64,000 bases of DNA from Cordylochernes scorpioides (GCA_030710605.1 CP092875.1:66146623-66210622), one strand, 5' to 3'. Positions 42,201-52,455 are shown, counted from the first letter of the stretch. Made by a program: numbers and translations. The notes: generated from the sequence alone by a model not told the origin.

Positions 42201-45200
42201 TCACACAGCTGATAACAGGGTTGTCTAGGGTGGTTGCTACAGACAGGGTGGTCTGTTTAGACAGGTGGATGTATCACACAGCTGATAACAGGGTTGTCTA
42301 GAGTGGTCGCTATAGACAGGGTGGTCTGTATAGACAGGTGGATGTATCACACTGATGATAACAGGGTTGTCTAGGGTGGTCGCTATAGACAGGGTGGTCT
42401 GTATAGACAGGTGGATGTATCACACAGCTGATAACAGGGTTGTCTAGAGTGGTCGCTCTAGACAGGGTGGTCTGTATAGACAGGTGGATGTATCACACAG
42501 CTGATAACAGGGTTGTCTAGAGTGGTCGCTATAGACAGGGTGGTCTGTTTAGACAGGAGGATGTATCACACAGCTGATAACAGGGTTGTCTAGGGTGGTC
42601 GCTATAGACAGGGTGGTCTGTATAGACAGGTGGATGTATCACACTGATGATAACAGGGTTGTCTAGGGTGGTCGCTATAGACAGGGTGGTCTGTATAGAC
42701 AGGTGGATGTATCACACAGCTGATAACAGGGTTGTCTAGGGTGGTCGCTATAGACAGGGTGGTCTGTATAGACAGGTGGATGTATCACACAGCTGATTAC
42801 AGGGTTGTCTAGAGTGGTAGGGTGGTCGCTATAGACAGGGTGGTCTGTATAGACAGGTGGATGTATCACACAGCTGATAACAGGGTTGTCTAGAGTGGTC
42901 GCTATAGACAGGGTGGTCTGTTTAGACAGGTGGATGTATCACACAGCTGATAACAGGGTTGTCTAGGGTGGTCGCTATAGACAGGGTGGTCTGTATAGAC
43001 AGGTGGATGTATCACACAGCTGATAACAGGGTTGTCTAGAGTGGTCGCTATAGACAGGGTGGTCTGTTTAGACAGGTGGATGTATCACACAGCTGATAAC
43101 AGGGTTGCCGAAAGTGACCGCTATAGACAGGGTGGTCTGTATAGACAGGTGGATGTATCACACTGATGATAACAGGGTTGCCGAAAGTGACCGCTATAGA
43201 CAGGGTGGTCTGTATAGACAGGTGGATGTATCACACAGCTGATAACAGGGTTGCCTAAAGTGACCGCTATAGACAGGGGGGTCTGTATAGACAGGTGGAT
43301 GTAACACACAGCTGATAACAGGGTTGTCTAGTGGGGGGGGCGGGCAGGGAGGTCACGTGTTTGCTGGCGGCCAATGGGCGCGCATTCTATCCGTGAGCTT
43401 CAGACAGACAGACAGAATAAGGCAAATATATAAGTAGATAGTTAAGTTAAAGATTTGAAGTAATTTTTTAAAGGAAAATGTGTTTAGGATTTGAAACATT
43501 GGTTGATTCAGTCAGTTGACTTCAAGAGGTTATACATACATACTGTATATGTGTTCATTATACCAAAATCCACACCCTCCACTAGCCACTATACCAGGAG
43601 AGATGGTTGTTCCAGGAAGAGTACTACGGGAGGGAGATCATCCTGGCCGACCGGGAGATGGTGGAGCAAGGAGCCGGTAAGTGTGCCACAAACCTCCACA
43701 GTACCAAGTCATTGACTGCATCTTTATTCCATCAAACCAAATTCAACATAATGCTAAGTAATTTATAATACAATAGAATGCAGCTTATGATTGTAAAACG
43801 ACATTTAGCAATTATCCCGCATGTGTTTCTTTTGAACGAAAAATCAAAATTTATTTTAAGGAGAAATAACGATTATTTCTAACCTTAGGGATGAATTATG
43901 AAGAGTAATGATAAACGGAAAAATAAAGTGTCCAGGGATGGGAATCATTCAAAAGAAACCTTTGCAGTGAAATTGTCAAACATTGTTCTACAATAGCTAT
44001 ATATATATACTGTGGGTTCGATTCCCATCCCTGGACACTTTATTTTTCTGTTTATCATTACTCTTCACAATTCATCCTTTTATACTTCATCCCTAAGGTT
44101 AGAAATAATCGTTATTTCTCCTTAAAATAAATTTTGATTTTTCGTTCAAAAGAAACACATGCGGGATAATGCTAAGTGTTTACAGTCCTCCAACAATAAT
44201 TCACCACCCCAATGGATCAGAATTTTTGGTTGAAGAGGTTAACTGTATTTACATATGAAGAACTACTGTAAAACATGTTCCATGACACTTCCACTAGAAG
44301 ACACCTCAATACCATTTTCATTGCCAAAATTACAATGTTTGCCAAGTAACTGCTCTCTGGTAAAAGGACACTTCTCTCTATGAAACACTTTGGCTCTGAA
44401 ACTGAGTGTTGTCCTTCTTCTTTCTTATCTCCACTCAATCATATCAGGGTATCAAGCTTTACAAGCTTGATACTCTTGATGGTGTCTGCTGGGGAAGAGT
44501 TGAGCTTATCAATGGATGAGTCAATACAGTCAATAATGTGTTTTGGGGTTGCAGGTTGAGAAGAGTGTTGTCCTTCTTCTTCTTTCTTATCTCCACTCAA
44601 TCATATCAGGGTATCAAGCTTGTAAAGCTTGTTGATGGTGTCTGCCGGGGAAGAGTTGAGCTTATCAATGGATGAGTCAATACAGTCAATAATGTGTTTT
44701 TAGGGTTGCAGGTTGTGAAGAGTGTTGTCCTTCTTCTTCTTTCTTATCTTCACTCAATCATATTAAGGTATCAAGCTAGTAAAGCTTGTTGATGGTGTCT
44801 GTTGGGGAGAGTTGAGCTCATCAATGGATGAGTCAATACAGTCAATAATGTGTTTTTAGGGTTGCAGGTTGTGAAGAGTGTTGTCCTTCTTCTTCTTTCT
44901 TATCTTCACTCAATCATATTAAGGTATCAAGCTAGTAAAGCTTGTTGATGGTGTCTGTTGGGGAGAGTTGAGCTCATCAATGGATGAGTCAATATAGCCA
45001 ATAATGTGTTTTGGGGTTGTAGGTTGTGAAGAGTGTTGTCCTTCAGAGAGGTTGTTCTACTGTATTTCTAACTCTTATTTAATTTCTTCTTTTGGTCACG
45101 AGCACCAAAATGTCACACACTATTTATTTGTATTTGGTCTTATTACCTTTTCTCCTTTTACCTTATATAATCTATAATCCAAATTGTGCCTTATCATAAT

Positions 45201-48200
45201 TTTCAACAGTCAGTTGCAGGATGGGGATGATATTATCATCATTTTTTTCTCTTGATCTTTCTTTCTTTGCTTTTCCCTCAGTTATTGTTGTTCGTATATC
45301 TTTTAACTAAGGATATTTTAATTCTATGTATAATTTATTCATGTTATTTTGTTTCCTTGTTCCAGATGAAATCATAGATGAGGCCAAAGATCATGATGTG
45401 GCATTCTTGGTTGTTGGGGATCCCTTTGGGTAAGTAGTGTGGAATCACACACACAGTTTAAATCCCTTCGTAGAACAGTTCAGGGGAGATGTTCCCCACT
45501 AAATGGTTCGCCTTCCTTGAGTTCTATGAGATCATCTATTTGTTTATCTATCCAGTTCATTCTTGTCCTCTCTCTGTCTCTCCCATTCTGAGGCTGTTAA
45601 ACCCTCCAGACCCAGGTAGAGTAAGTTGTTAGAGCTACCTACCTACATTGTGTCGTTGAAGTGGTATTCTTGGTTATTGGGGATCCCTTTGGGTAAGTAG
45701 TATGGAGTTAGTATAAATCCCCTCATCACTTCAATAGAACAGTTCAGGAGAGATGTTTCCCACTAAATGGTGTGCCATCCATCCTGTCTTGAGTTCCATG
45801 TGATCATCCATTTGTATATCTATCCAGTTCATTCTTGTCCTCTCTCTCTGTCTCTCCTATCCTGAGGCTGTTAAACCCTTCAGGACCTGATAGAGCAAGT
45901 TGTTAGAGCTACCTACCTACATTGTTCCATAGAAGCATAGGGCATCTCTCCTGTCAAAATAAACGTCAAAATTTCCCACCTATACCTACATTGTGCCGTT
46001 GATGTGGCATTCTTGGTTATTGGGGATCCCTTTGGATAAGTAGAGTGGAGTCAGAAAAAACCCCCTCATCACCTCAATAGAACAGTTCAGGGGAGATGTT
46101 TCCCACTAAATAGTTTGCATCTTGTTTTGAGTTCCATGAGAGATCATCCATTTGTATATCTATCCAGTTCTTTCTTGTCCTCTCTGTCTCTCTTATTCTG
46201 AGGCTGTTAAACCCTCCAGGACCTGATAAAACAAGTTGTTAGAGCTACCTACCTACATTGTATCGGTGTTTTCTCCAGTTTCTTGTAACCATCTTCTCTC
46301 GTGATCTCCTCCAAATACATTTATCCTACTCCATTTGATATAAGCTGAGTGGGTTTCACCACTGATGAGCCAGGATCTCTCCCATTATTTTACCATTGAT
46401 TTAGGAAAACTCAACAATAATTTGCCATTGTAGTCAGCCTATTGTTGCTAATTTAAAAAAGGGCTTACAAAACATGTACTCCCAATTCATAGTTGGCACT
46501 CTATGTATCACTATTGTTAAGCACCCATTTATATATACAGTAAAACCCCTCTATAGTGAACCCCATTGGGACGGGACTTTTGGTTCACTATAGCCACGGT
46601 TCACTATAGCCACGGTTTGGGTATTTAAATTTTTTTTAGGATATAATTAAAAGGCATGCGCAAAAAAAAAAAAAAAAAGGCTACCTCTTAATATTGGCTG
46701 CTTTCCCCCCCCCCCCCCCCCCCCCCCTAAATTAACCTATTTCTATATATTAAAGCTGTATATTAAAATAAAAACAAAATCATGTGAAAATATTGCCTTT
46801 TTGATCAGTTCCTCTGATAATTTAATTAGTATAAATGCAACCTGCCCCCCATATGTCAAAAAAATCCAAGAAAAGTATACTTTATATATAAAAATTAAAT
46901 AAAAACTTTATTAATAATATTTTAAAAGGTATAAAAATATATTTTAAATAAATATTATTATATTACAATATAGGATACAAAGGCTTACTTGAAGAAGTCT
47001 GTTATTTTTTTCTGCTTTAACATATTCCTCAAAAATTTGGTTTCATATCTAGCAAAGAAATATTCATTTTTTTAAATTTCTTCTGCAGTGAAGTCACAAA
47101 TTCTAGAATATGTCTTCAACCATTTTAAAGATGACAGCACTTGTGATGATGATGGCATTTCCTCCTCCTCTTCTTCTGGTAAATCAATATCAGGAACATT
47201 TGTAACCATTTTAATAATCTCCTCATCTGTCATTTCAGCGAAGACCTGTTCATTATCATCAACATGGACATATTGCTCAAAATTTGAGGTTGCACGTGAT
47301 ATTTCTTCAAGGCTTAAAAAAATTGTAGAATCTTGTGGGGCTATTTCAGCTTGAAAGCTTCCAAACCCAGACAAGGAAAAGCAATTTACAATAGTTGATT
47401 TAGGGATAGAGTTCCATGACATATTCAACAATTCTATTGAATCAAGCAATGTAATATTTGTTTCTCTATCATTTTCCATGTCTAGAAGGCATCTTTGTAT
47501 CAACCTCATCCTGTATTTTCTTTTAATATCAAGAATAATCCCCATATCCATGGGCTTGACTGTGGCATTGGGGGGGAGAAATACTACCTGAATATTTTCC
47601 AATTTTTCAGGGATGTGGTGTGCTGGACAGTTGTCCAGGATGAGCAGCACCTTTTTATTTTCACTGCCAAAATATTCATCTAAATAGTGAAGATATTTTT
47701 TGAAAATTAAGGCTGTCATCCACGCTGTTTTATTCGCCTCATAATGGGTGGAGAGATTTTTTTATTTTCTAAAACATCGTGGCTTGGCATATTTCCCTAT
47801 AACCAGGAGAGGAAGCTTATCTGAGCCATCCATATTAGTCCCAGCCAAAAAGGTAATTCTCTCCTTGGACCTCTTTGTCCCAGAACAAGTGTCTCCCTTG
47901 AAGGTGAGTGTCTTGTCAGGCAAACATTTATAAAATAATCCTGATTCATCAATATTATAAATATTGGAGGGAGAATACTTGTCCAAAAAAGAAGGAATTT
48001 TCTCTTTCCAATCTTCCACCACCAATGGGTTCACTGCCCTTTCCTCTCCACAAATTTTTCTAAAAATAATATTTCTTCTGGCCTTAAATCTATCAAGCCA
48101 GCCATTACTGGCTTCAAATTCATCATATTTCATACCCATGGTATAATAAATGGCCTTTTGTTGTAAAATGAGTCCAATTAGTGGGATGTTTTTTAGCCTA

Positions 48201-51166
48201 GCTTGTACTAACCACGTATACAAGGCTTCTTCTAAAAGTGGATAATGACACTGACGATAGCGGCAATAGTTGGGATTGATTCCTCTTTGTAGCATTTTTT
48301 TTTATAGTCTTCTTTTTTGCCCCATATCGTAGAAATGCTACTTTTGCTCATTTTCATTTTCTTCCGAAGTTCCGCTTGCGATGTACCACTCTCAATAGCT
48401 TTTATGATGGTTAATTTCTTTTCAAGTGATATCTTGGTACGAGCGACTTTTTCTTTGGCACTTCCATTATCTTTTAAAACTGGTTTTAATAATTCAACCA
48501 TGTTTTAAGGAATTTTCCTAATGTAGAGTTAAGAAATTTAGTTTTCAATAAGGCATGAAAAATTTATAAAAGTGTGCAGTATAAAAATAGAACGTGAATA
48601 AAAACACCCAATGTGGAAGGCTGGTTAAACCGTTTGGTTTACGACCACTACGACCCGGGTTCGATCCCCACATTGGACACTTTTTTCTGTTTAAAAAAAA
48701 AAATGCTCCAATGGCCCCCCGATTCTTGCAAAAGTCCAACCCCACCAGCGAGTGCAAGTAACCAAACGGGGCTCTGGCACATTTGTAAGTGCAAAGTCGA
48801 ACTGCTTTCACATGTGTAGACATGTGGTGCGCTTACAGTAAAAAAGCAGTCGCTAACTACCCACCATGATTATCATGGCCTGTACCACGTGTACTAGGGA
48901 TAAGCAAAAAAATAAAAAATTCTTTGTTTTGAATTGCGATCTGTGAGCTAGAGCTCACACAAAATTTTAATTAGTTTTGAAAATTATAATTTTGGAATTT
49001 TAGAATTAAAATTAAAAGTTTGTTATAAGCATGGTATTTTTGGATAGAATTTAATATTTTGGGACCAAAATTGGGTTCGTTATAGCGATAGTTCGCTAGT
49101 TTGAAAAGTGAAAAGTTTGTTATAACGATGGTAATTTTAATGGAATGGAATTGGGATTTTCGATGGGTTCGTTATAAGGGAAGGTTCGTTATATCCATGG
49201 TTCGTCTTAGCGGGGTTTTACTGTATATATATATTAGATAATAAAAAGGCATATATTGGATTTAATAAGAAACAAAATTAGAAACACATTGTTAATAAAA
49301 AATTAATGAATTAATGGAGAGAAATAGAATCTTCAGAGATCTAAATAACAATAATTATCAAAGCAAATTTATCGAAAAACATTTTTTTAAAACAAAATCT
49401 TCACCTTTAAATTACACCCCTGATCAATCAAAAAAGCTTTACTGCTCCCTACAGCTGCTCCATACAGCTACGGCTCTGAACGCATCACCAAAGTCCTAAA
49501 GAGACACAACATCATAACTACCTATCAATCATCTTTAAATTTAAAAAGACCCTACACCATCCAGACACTAAGCAAATTAACAAAATATAAAACAAAATAA
49601 ACGTAGTTTACAAAATTCCTTGTAACAATTGTCAAGCCAATTACATAGGTGAAACCAGTAAACCACTCAAAGATCGTATAAATCAACACAAATCAGGATT
49701 GAGAAATTATAACCCACTGTCTCTCCTTGTAGATCATGCACTGAACAACAACCACACGCCGGACTTTGAAAATACAACTATCCATTTGCTTTCATTAGGT
49801 GTCCAAAATAGCCTAAGTCTTTACATATTTAGGGATTCTAAGAATGGACTACCTGGGTGTATAGGATGATACCATAATCTCTTATTACCTAGGGATATAT
49901 GAATGCTTACACATTAATGATAGCCATATGACAATGTAGAATATCTGTTTGGCTAACAATGTTGTCATGTGACAGAGCAACTACCCACACAGACCTGGTT
50001 CTCCGAGCCCAGGAGAAATCTGTCCCTTACTCTGTGGTCCACAATGCCTCGATCTTGTCTGCTGTGGGTTGCTGCGGACTCCAGGTTAGTTGGGGACTGT
50101 ACCAGCCAATTTTTAGAACCACGGTTATAACAATTGGGACTTTTAAACAAGATACCTTAGAAAGTTATGACCAAGCTGCTGAGAGGTTCCACTGTCCTTG
50201 GTTGTAGTATCCTTGCTGCCATCACCTGACCCCGGGGAGTACAGAATGTGGAGGGAATACTAAGTCCTCTACTACACTAGAACATACTCCATGAGAGGAG
50301 GACACTCTTGCCAAGATCACCAATTTTACTAATTAGAAACTCCAGTAAGAGGACACTCCCCTCTCCCTAAAAGACACTTTGGGTGGGGAAAAAGTTGCCC
50401 AAAGTTCACCCAATTCCACAAGAAACCATTCTCACCTGACCCTTCACTGCATTGTCCCAGATAAATTGGGTCTTTGTATCCACATAGTGTAATAGACCTC
50501 ATCAACACCCTTTGTCTTCTTCAGCTTCCAAATTTCAGTCATTGGGAAGATGATGTATAGTACTATCCAGAATTTTTTTATGTACAAGTTGTCATTTTTT
50601 TGTCATATCTACAGTAGAACCTTGTTATAACAGCACACAACTTGGTGAAAACATTATAATTCTAAAGTTTCTACAAGAAGAAAAAACCTAATCCATTTAG
50701 GTCTTATTTTCTTGTAGCTCTAATCTATCATTCAAATTGTGCTTTATCATATAAAGTCTCTGGTTTTAAGTCCCAAATGTTTTAGCCATAGTTATAACAT
50801 CAACATGGTTATAACATCAAATCAAACAGTGTCAGAAAGGTTTCACTGTATTTGGTGTACTCTAACTGTAAAAAAAATCCCCTTTAAGAATAAATAAATG
50901 AATGGTACTGGAATATTCTGTGAAGAGATTGGTTATGTGTGTGTCCAGCTCTATTCATTCGGGGAGACAGTGTCCATTGTATTCTGGACGGAGGATTGGA
51001 AGCCGGACAGTTTCTATGACAGAATCCTGGCCAATAGGAAGAGAGGACTTCACACCTTGTGTCTCATGGGTTCGTAGTCCAGTGTTGCTAGTCTCCTTTC
51101 TCACCAGCACTCTGTGACTGCAACAGATCTCAAGATAAAAGAACAAACCATTGAGAACATGATGAA
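39142..51166 (+). CDS. DPH5: Diphthine methyl ester synthase DPH5, exons 1-6 (haplotype B)
   Basis: SAM-dependent methyltransferase of the cytosol that modifies the 3-amino-3-carboxypropyl histidine on eEF2, making diphthine methyl ester in diphthamide synthesis. Exons: 39142-39276, 43616-43676, 45366-45429, 49976-50084, 50949-51069, 51127-51166. All junctions keep frame. Landmarks are the N-terminal MLYLIGLGLGDAEDVSVKGL, LEAYTSLLTVGKE, VAFLVVGDPFGATTHTD, VVHNASILSAVGCCGLQ and FGETVSIVFWTEDWKPDSF, all typical of DPH5. With exons 7-8 at 19689-20622 the protein is 284 residues, close to the human length of 285. The scaffold gap at 52525 falsely separates exon 6 from exon 7. Confidence 0.97.
39562..39815. 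mobile_element. GTAACA MITE remnants in DPH5 intron 1
   Basis: One decayed foldback (39562-39705, GACACAATTTGAATTATATA ... GGGATTTGGTCTTGTTA) and a half copy (39735-39815). A diverged AATTCAACAC-type MITE follows to about 40130. Confidence 0.5.
40202..40250. repeat. GC hairpin CCCGGGCAACGCCCGGG at the minisatellite edge
   Basis: ACTAGACGAAAGGCCCGGGC followed by AACGCCCGGGG makes a strong GC stem in AT-rich DNA. On the far side of the array (43331-43420) lie a G run, GGCCAATGGGCGCGC and CAGACAGACAGACAG. The two could be the ends of one dispersed element in which the tandem array expanded. Confidence 0.45.
40265..43331. repeat. 73-bp minisatellite, ~42 units, in DPH5 intron 1
   Basis: The unit is 73 bp (for example starts at 42601 and 42674). 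It contains GCTATAGACAGGGTGGTCTG, TATAGACAGGTGGATG, TATCACACAGCTGATAACAG and GGTTGTCTAGGG. Variants at fixed sites (TATAGAC/TTTAGAC, CACAGCTG/CACTGATG, TCTAGGG/TCTAGAG/CCGAAAG) recur in order through much of 41640-42960, giving a partial three-unit (219-bp) higher-order repeat. Open frames inside it are repeat artefacts. Confidence 0.95.
43616..43676 (+). CDS. DPH5: DPH5 exon 2
   Basis: 61 bp encoding EEYYGREIILADREMVEQGA plus one base. Acceptor TTGTTCCAG, donor GTAAGT. It lies just 3' of the minisatellite intron. Confidence 0.93.
43811..44172. repeat. Foldback made of two inverted SINE-B-like halves
   Basis: Arms of about 150 bp run from ATTATCCCGCATGTGTTTCT to its complement AACACATGCGGGATAAT. 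Each arm contains AAATAATCGTTATTTC or its complement, and CCAGGGATGGGAAT next to box B-like GGGTTCGATTCCCA. The spacer has an AT microsatellite. Confidence 0.7.
44265..45062. mobile_element. MITE-P carrying four tandem LINE-2 3' tails
   Basis: A MITE-P (ACTGTAAAACATGTTCC ... GAGGTTGTTCTACTGTA) is expanded by four ~156-bp units, each TTCTTCTTTCTTATCTYCAC ... GGGTTGCAGGTTG, with GAGTGTTGTCC at every junction (44408, 44563, 44721, 44877, 45033). The haplotype A allele (62785-63330) has three units. Confidence 0.75.
45366..45429 (+). CDS. DPH5: DPH5 exon 3
   Basis: 64 bp encoding DEIIDEAKDHDVAFLVVGDP-FG with the conserved VVGDPFG motif. Donor GTAAGT. Its 3' half and donor are duplicated twice downstream (about 45665 and 46010). 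Confidence 0.95.
45400..46300 (+). repeat. DPH5: Partial triplication of DPH5 exon 3 and intron 3 start
   Basis: Three ~300-bp units begin with the 3' half of exon 3 (GTGGCATTCTTGGTT..TTGGGGATCCCTTTGG) and its donor, then about 250 bp of intron ending GTTAGAGCTACCTACCTACA. Unit 1 holds the real exon. Units 2 and 3 (about 45665 and 46010) lack an acceptor. Unit 3 has a changed donor (GGATAAGT). The same three units occur in P4 (61560-62490). Confidence 0.8.
47072..48501 (-). pseudogene. Tigger-like transposase with one frameshift and one stop
   Basis: About 476 codons. The N-terminus has a CENP-B/Psq-type helix-turn-helix (KISLEKKLTIIKAIESGTSQ, then SKSSISTIWGKK) and a second DNA-binding helix set with NGWLDRFKARRNI. 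The DDE_1 domain follows with its three acidic sites: YNIDESGLFYK, LLILDNCPAH and PPNATVKPMDMGI. One base is gained or lost in an A run near 48300, and TAA at 47762-47764 interrupts the frame. The acidic C-terminus (EEEEEEM) is usual for the family. The few lesions suggest recent activity. Confidence 0.85.
48609..48911 (+). mobile_element. SINE-A nested in the Tigger element
   Basis: Head GTGGAAGGCTGGTTAAACCG, box B GGGTTCGATCCCC, tail GATAAGCAAAAAAATAAAA. It lies between the transposase start and the right terminus, so it is younger than the Tigger insertion. Confidence 0.85.
49226..49870 (+). pseudogene. Penelope-like retroelement fragment with GIY-YIG domain
   Basis: The plus strand reads VYKIPCNNCQANYIGETSKP, LKDRINQHKSGLRNYNPLS, HALNNNHTPDFENTTIH: the C-terminal GIY-YIG endonuclease pattern of Penelope-like elements (YIGET, then R..QHK). 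The upstream linker is broken by stops. The allelic copy is at 56240-56878, minus. Insertion predates haplotype divergence. Confidence 0.75.
49976..50084 (+). CDS. DPH5: DPH5 exon 4
   Basis: 109 bp encoding ATTHTDLVLRAQEKSVPYSV and HNASILSAVGCCGLQ. Acceptor ATGTGACAG, donor GTTAGT. The intron before it carries the Tigger and Penelope insertions. Confidence 0.95.
50611..50850. mobile_element. Tigger-type MITE with nested GTAACA-MITE end
   Basis: ACAGTAGAACCTTGTTATAA and GAAAGGTTTCACTGTA flank AACATCA..TTATAAC inverted blocks. A small ACCTAATCC/GGATTAGGT piece is inside. In P4 that piece has become a 25-bp tandem array (54045-54535). Confidence 0.65.
50949..51069 (+). CDS. DPH5: DPH5 exon 5
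   Basis: 121 bp encoding LYSFGETVSIVFWTEDWKPD through RGLHTLCLM plus one base. The donor is GTTCGT, atypical but needed by the frame and by homology (CLxDxKxKEQ). Confidence 0.94.
51127..51166 (+). CDS. DPH5: DPH5 exon 6
   Basis: 40 bp encoding DLKIKEQTIENMM plus two bases. The preceding intron is only 57 bp. Donor GTAAGT. It splices in phase to exon 7 at 19689. Confidence 0.92.
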
Positions 51167-51291
51167 GTAAGTGGTGACCCCCTTCTTACCTATATTTCTA
51201 CTTTAGTTCCCATCACACAATACATATCAAATAGGTTGTTTGCCCTAATGAGAGAGCATCTTCTGGTTATATAATTGAAAGGTTACTGATA

Positions 51292-51456
51292 CAGTAAAAC
51301 CTCCCTGTAAAGGACACCTAATTTCAAAGCCAAAGTGTCCTTTAGTCAGAGGTGTCCTTTTACTGGAGAGTTGCTAAATTGTAAAAATGGTAATTTTGCA
51401 AATGAAAATTGTCCTTTGTAGAGAGGTGTCCGCTAAAGGGAGGTTCTACTGTAGTT
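51292..51456. mobile_element. MITE-P in DPH5 intron 6
   Basis: TACAGTAAAACCTCCCTGTA and GGGAGGTTCTACTGTA enclose inverted GTCCTTTA/TAAAGGAC blocks. The allelic copy is at 53291-53472. Confidence 0.7.
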
Positions 51457-51539
51457 GTGGATCTATTAATAAAGACATCAAGTGAACATTGTTATGTGGA
51501 TTTCTGGAAATGATAGCCACCCATTGTTGTTGTTAGTGT

Positions 51540-51780
51540 ACATCAAGTTGACTTTTGGTAACAATGCAGACAGATATTCTCCGATTTGATGTGTTAGTCA
51601 CTCACAGCTTATCTAGAGACCTTCTGGTAGCTTCCTAGACCCCTTACAGCTAACTCATTAGAGATGTTCCTTCTTCCTTCAATTTTTCCATTATCAACAT
51701 CTTTTATAATCCATTTGCTCTCAATATCCAAAGTAGGTCAGTCTTTGTTTACATATATTTGGGATCTACCAGGATTGATT
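51540..51780. repeat. Dispersed repeat E
   Basis: CATCAAGTTGACTTTTGGTA ... CATCTTTTATAATCCATTTG. Related copies lie at about 10290-10440, 16080-16150, 22100-22180 and 27770-27910. It is also split between 19383-19465 and 53066-53200, where the two parts match this locus on either side of the P1/P4 join. Confidence 0.6.
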
Positions 51781-52146
51781 TCATTTGAGATTGAAATATT
51801 TGTTCTTTTATCTGTCTATGGCTCTGAGTAGCTTTCACCATGTCCACATTTTATTTAATGGGTCATTAATATATAGCCTGTACCATGTTGACAGTCTGAT
51901 TTACCTACATGGGGTTGTGAGACTTTTCTTGATTCAACAGGAATTTTTTTTTGTCAGTGCAGTAGAACCTCCTTGAGAGGACACCTCTCTACAAAGGACA
52001 GTTTTCATTAGAAAACTAAATTGATCTATATTGAGAAAGCAAACTAAATTTACTTTTTAAACTAAATGAACAAGCACTTTCTAGAAACTTGATTTGGAGT
52101 GAACTTGTACATGGTGTGTGAATGTTGTTGTATATATATATTTTTT

Positions 52147-52455
52147 GCTTTTCCCTAGTACACGTGGTACAGGGCATGATTCTCATGGTGGGTAGAAGTT
52201 GGCGACTGCTTTTACTGTAAGTGCACCACGTGTCTAAACTTGTGAAAAGCAGTTTGACTTTGCACTTACAAATGTGCCAGAGCTCCTTTTGGTTACTTTT
52301 ACTTGCTGGTTGGTAGGGTTGGACTTTTGCAAGAATCGAGGGCCATTGGAGCAATTTTTTTTTTTTAAATCTGAAAAAAAGTGCCCAATGCAGGAATCGA
52401 ACCTGGTTTGTACGGCCGAAAACCGACAGTTTAGACCATCCTTCCACCGACCCCT
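52147..52455 (-). mobile_element. SINE-A in DPH5 intron 6 (haplotype B)
   Basis: Allele of 18246-18560. The head carries the same unusual GTACGGCCGAAAACC. It lies 70 bp before the gap. Confidence 0.8.

Larger units (their letters stand above)
46538..49223 (-). mobile_element. Tigger/pogo-like DNA transposon, 2686 bp, haplotype B only
   Basis: Termini CAGTAAAACCCCTCTATAGT and the complement of ACGAACC..GGGGTTTTACTG, flanked by TA on each side within TATATATA. It carries a nearly intact transposase on the minus strand and a nested SINE-A. P4 has no Tigger here but a different transposon in the same TA tract. A 23-C homopolymer lies at about 46705-46727. Confidence 0.88.

Noticed and set aside
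40265-43331. CRISPR-like or protein-coding repeat array
   Set aside because: Units are contiguous with no unique spacers, in an animal intron. The open frames simply follow the 73-bp unit and break often.
46705-46727. The 23-C run as a possible G-quadruplex element
   Set aside because: A pure homopolymer near the Tigger end is most likely slippage or sequencing noise; no spaced G-tract pattern is present.
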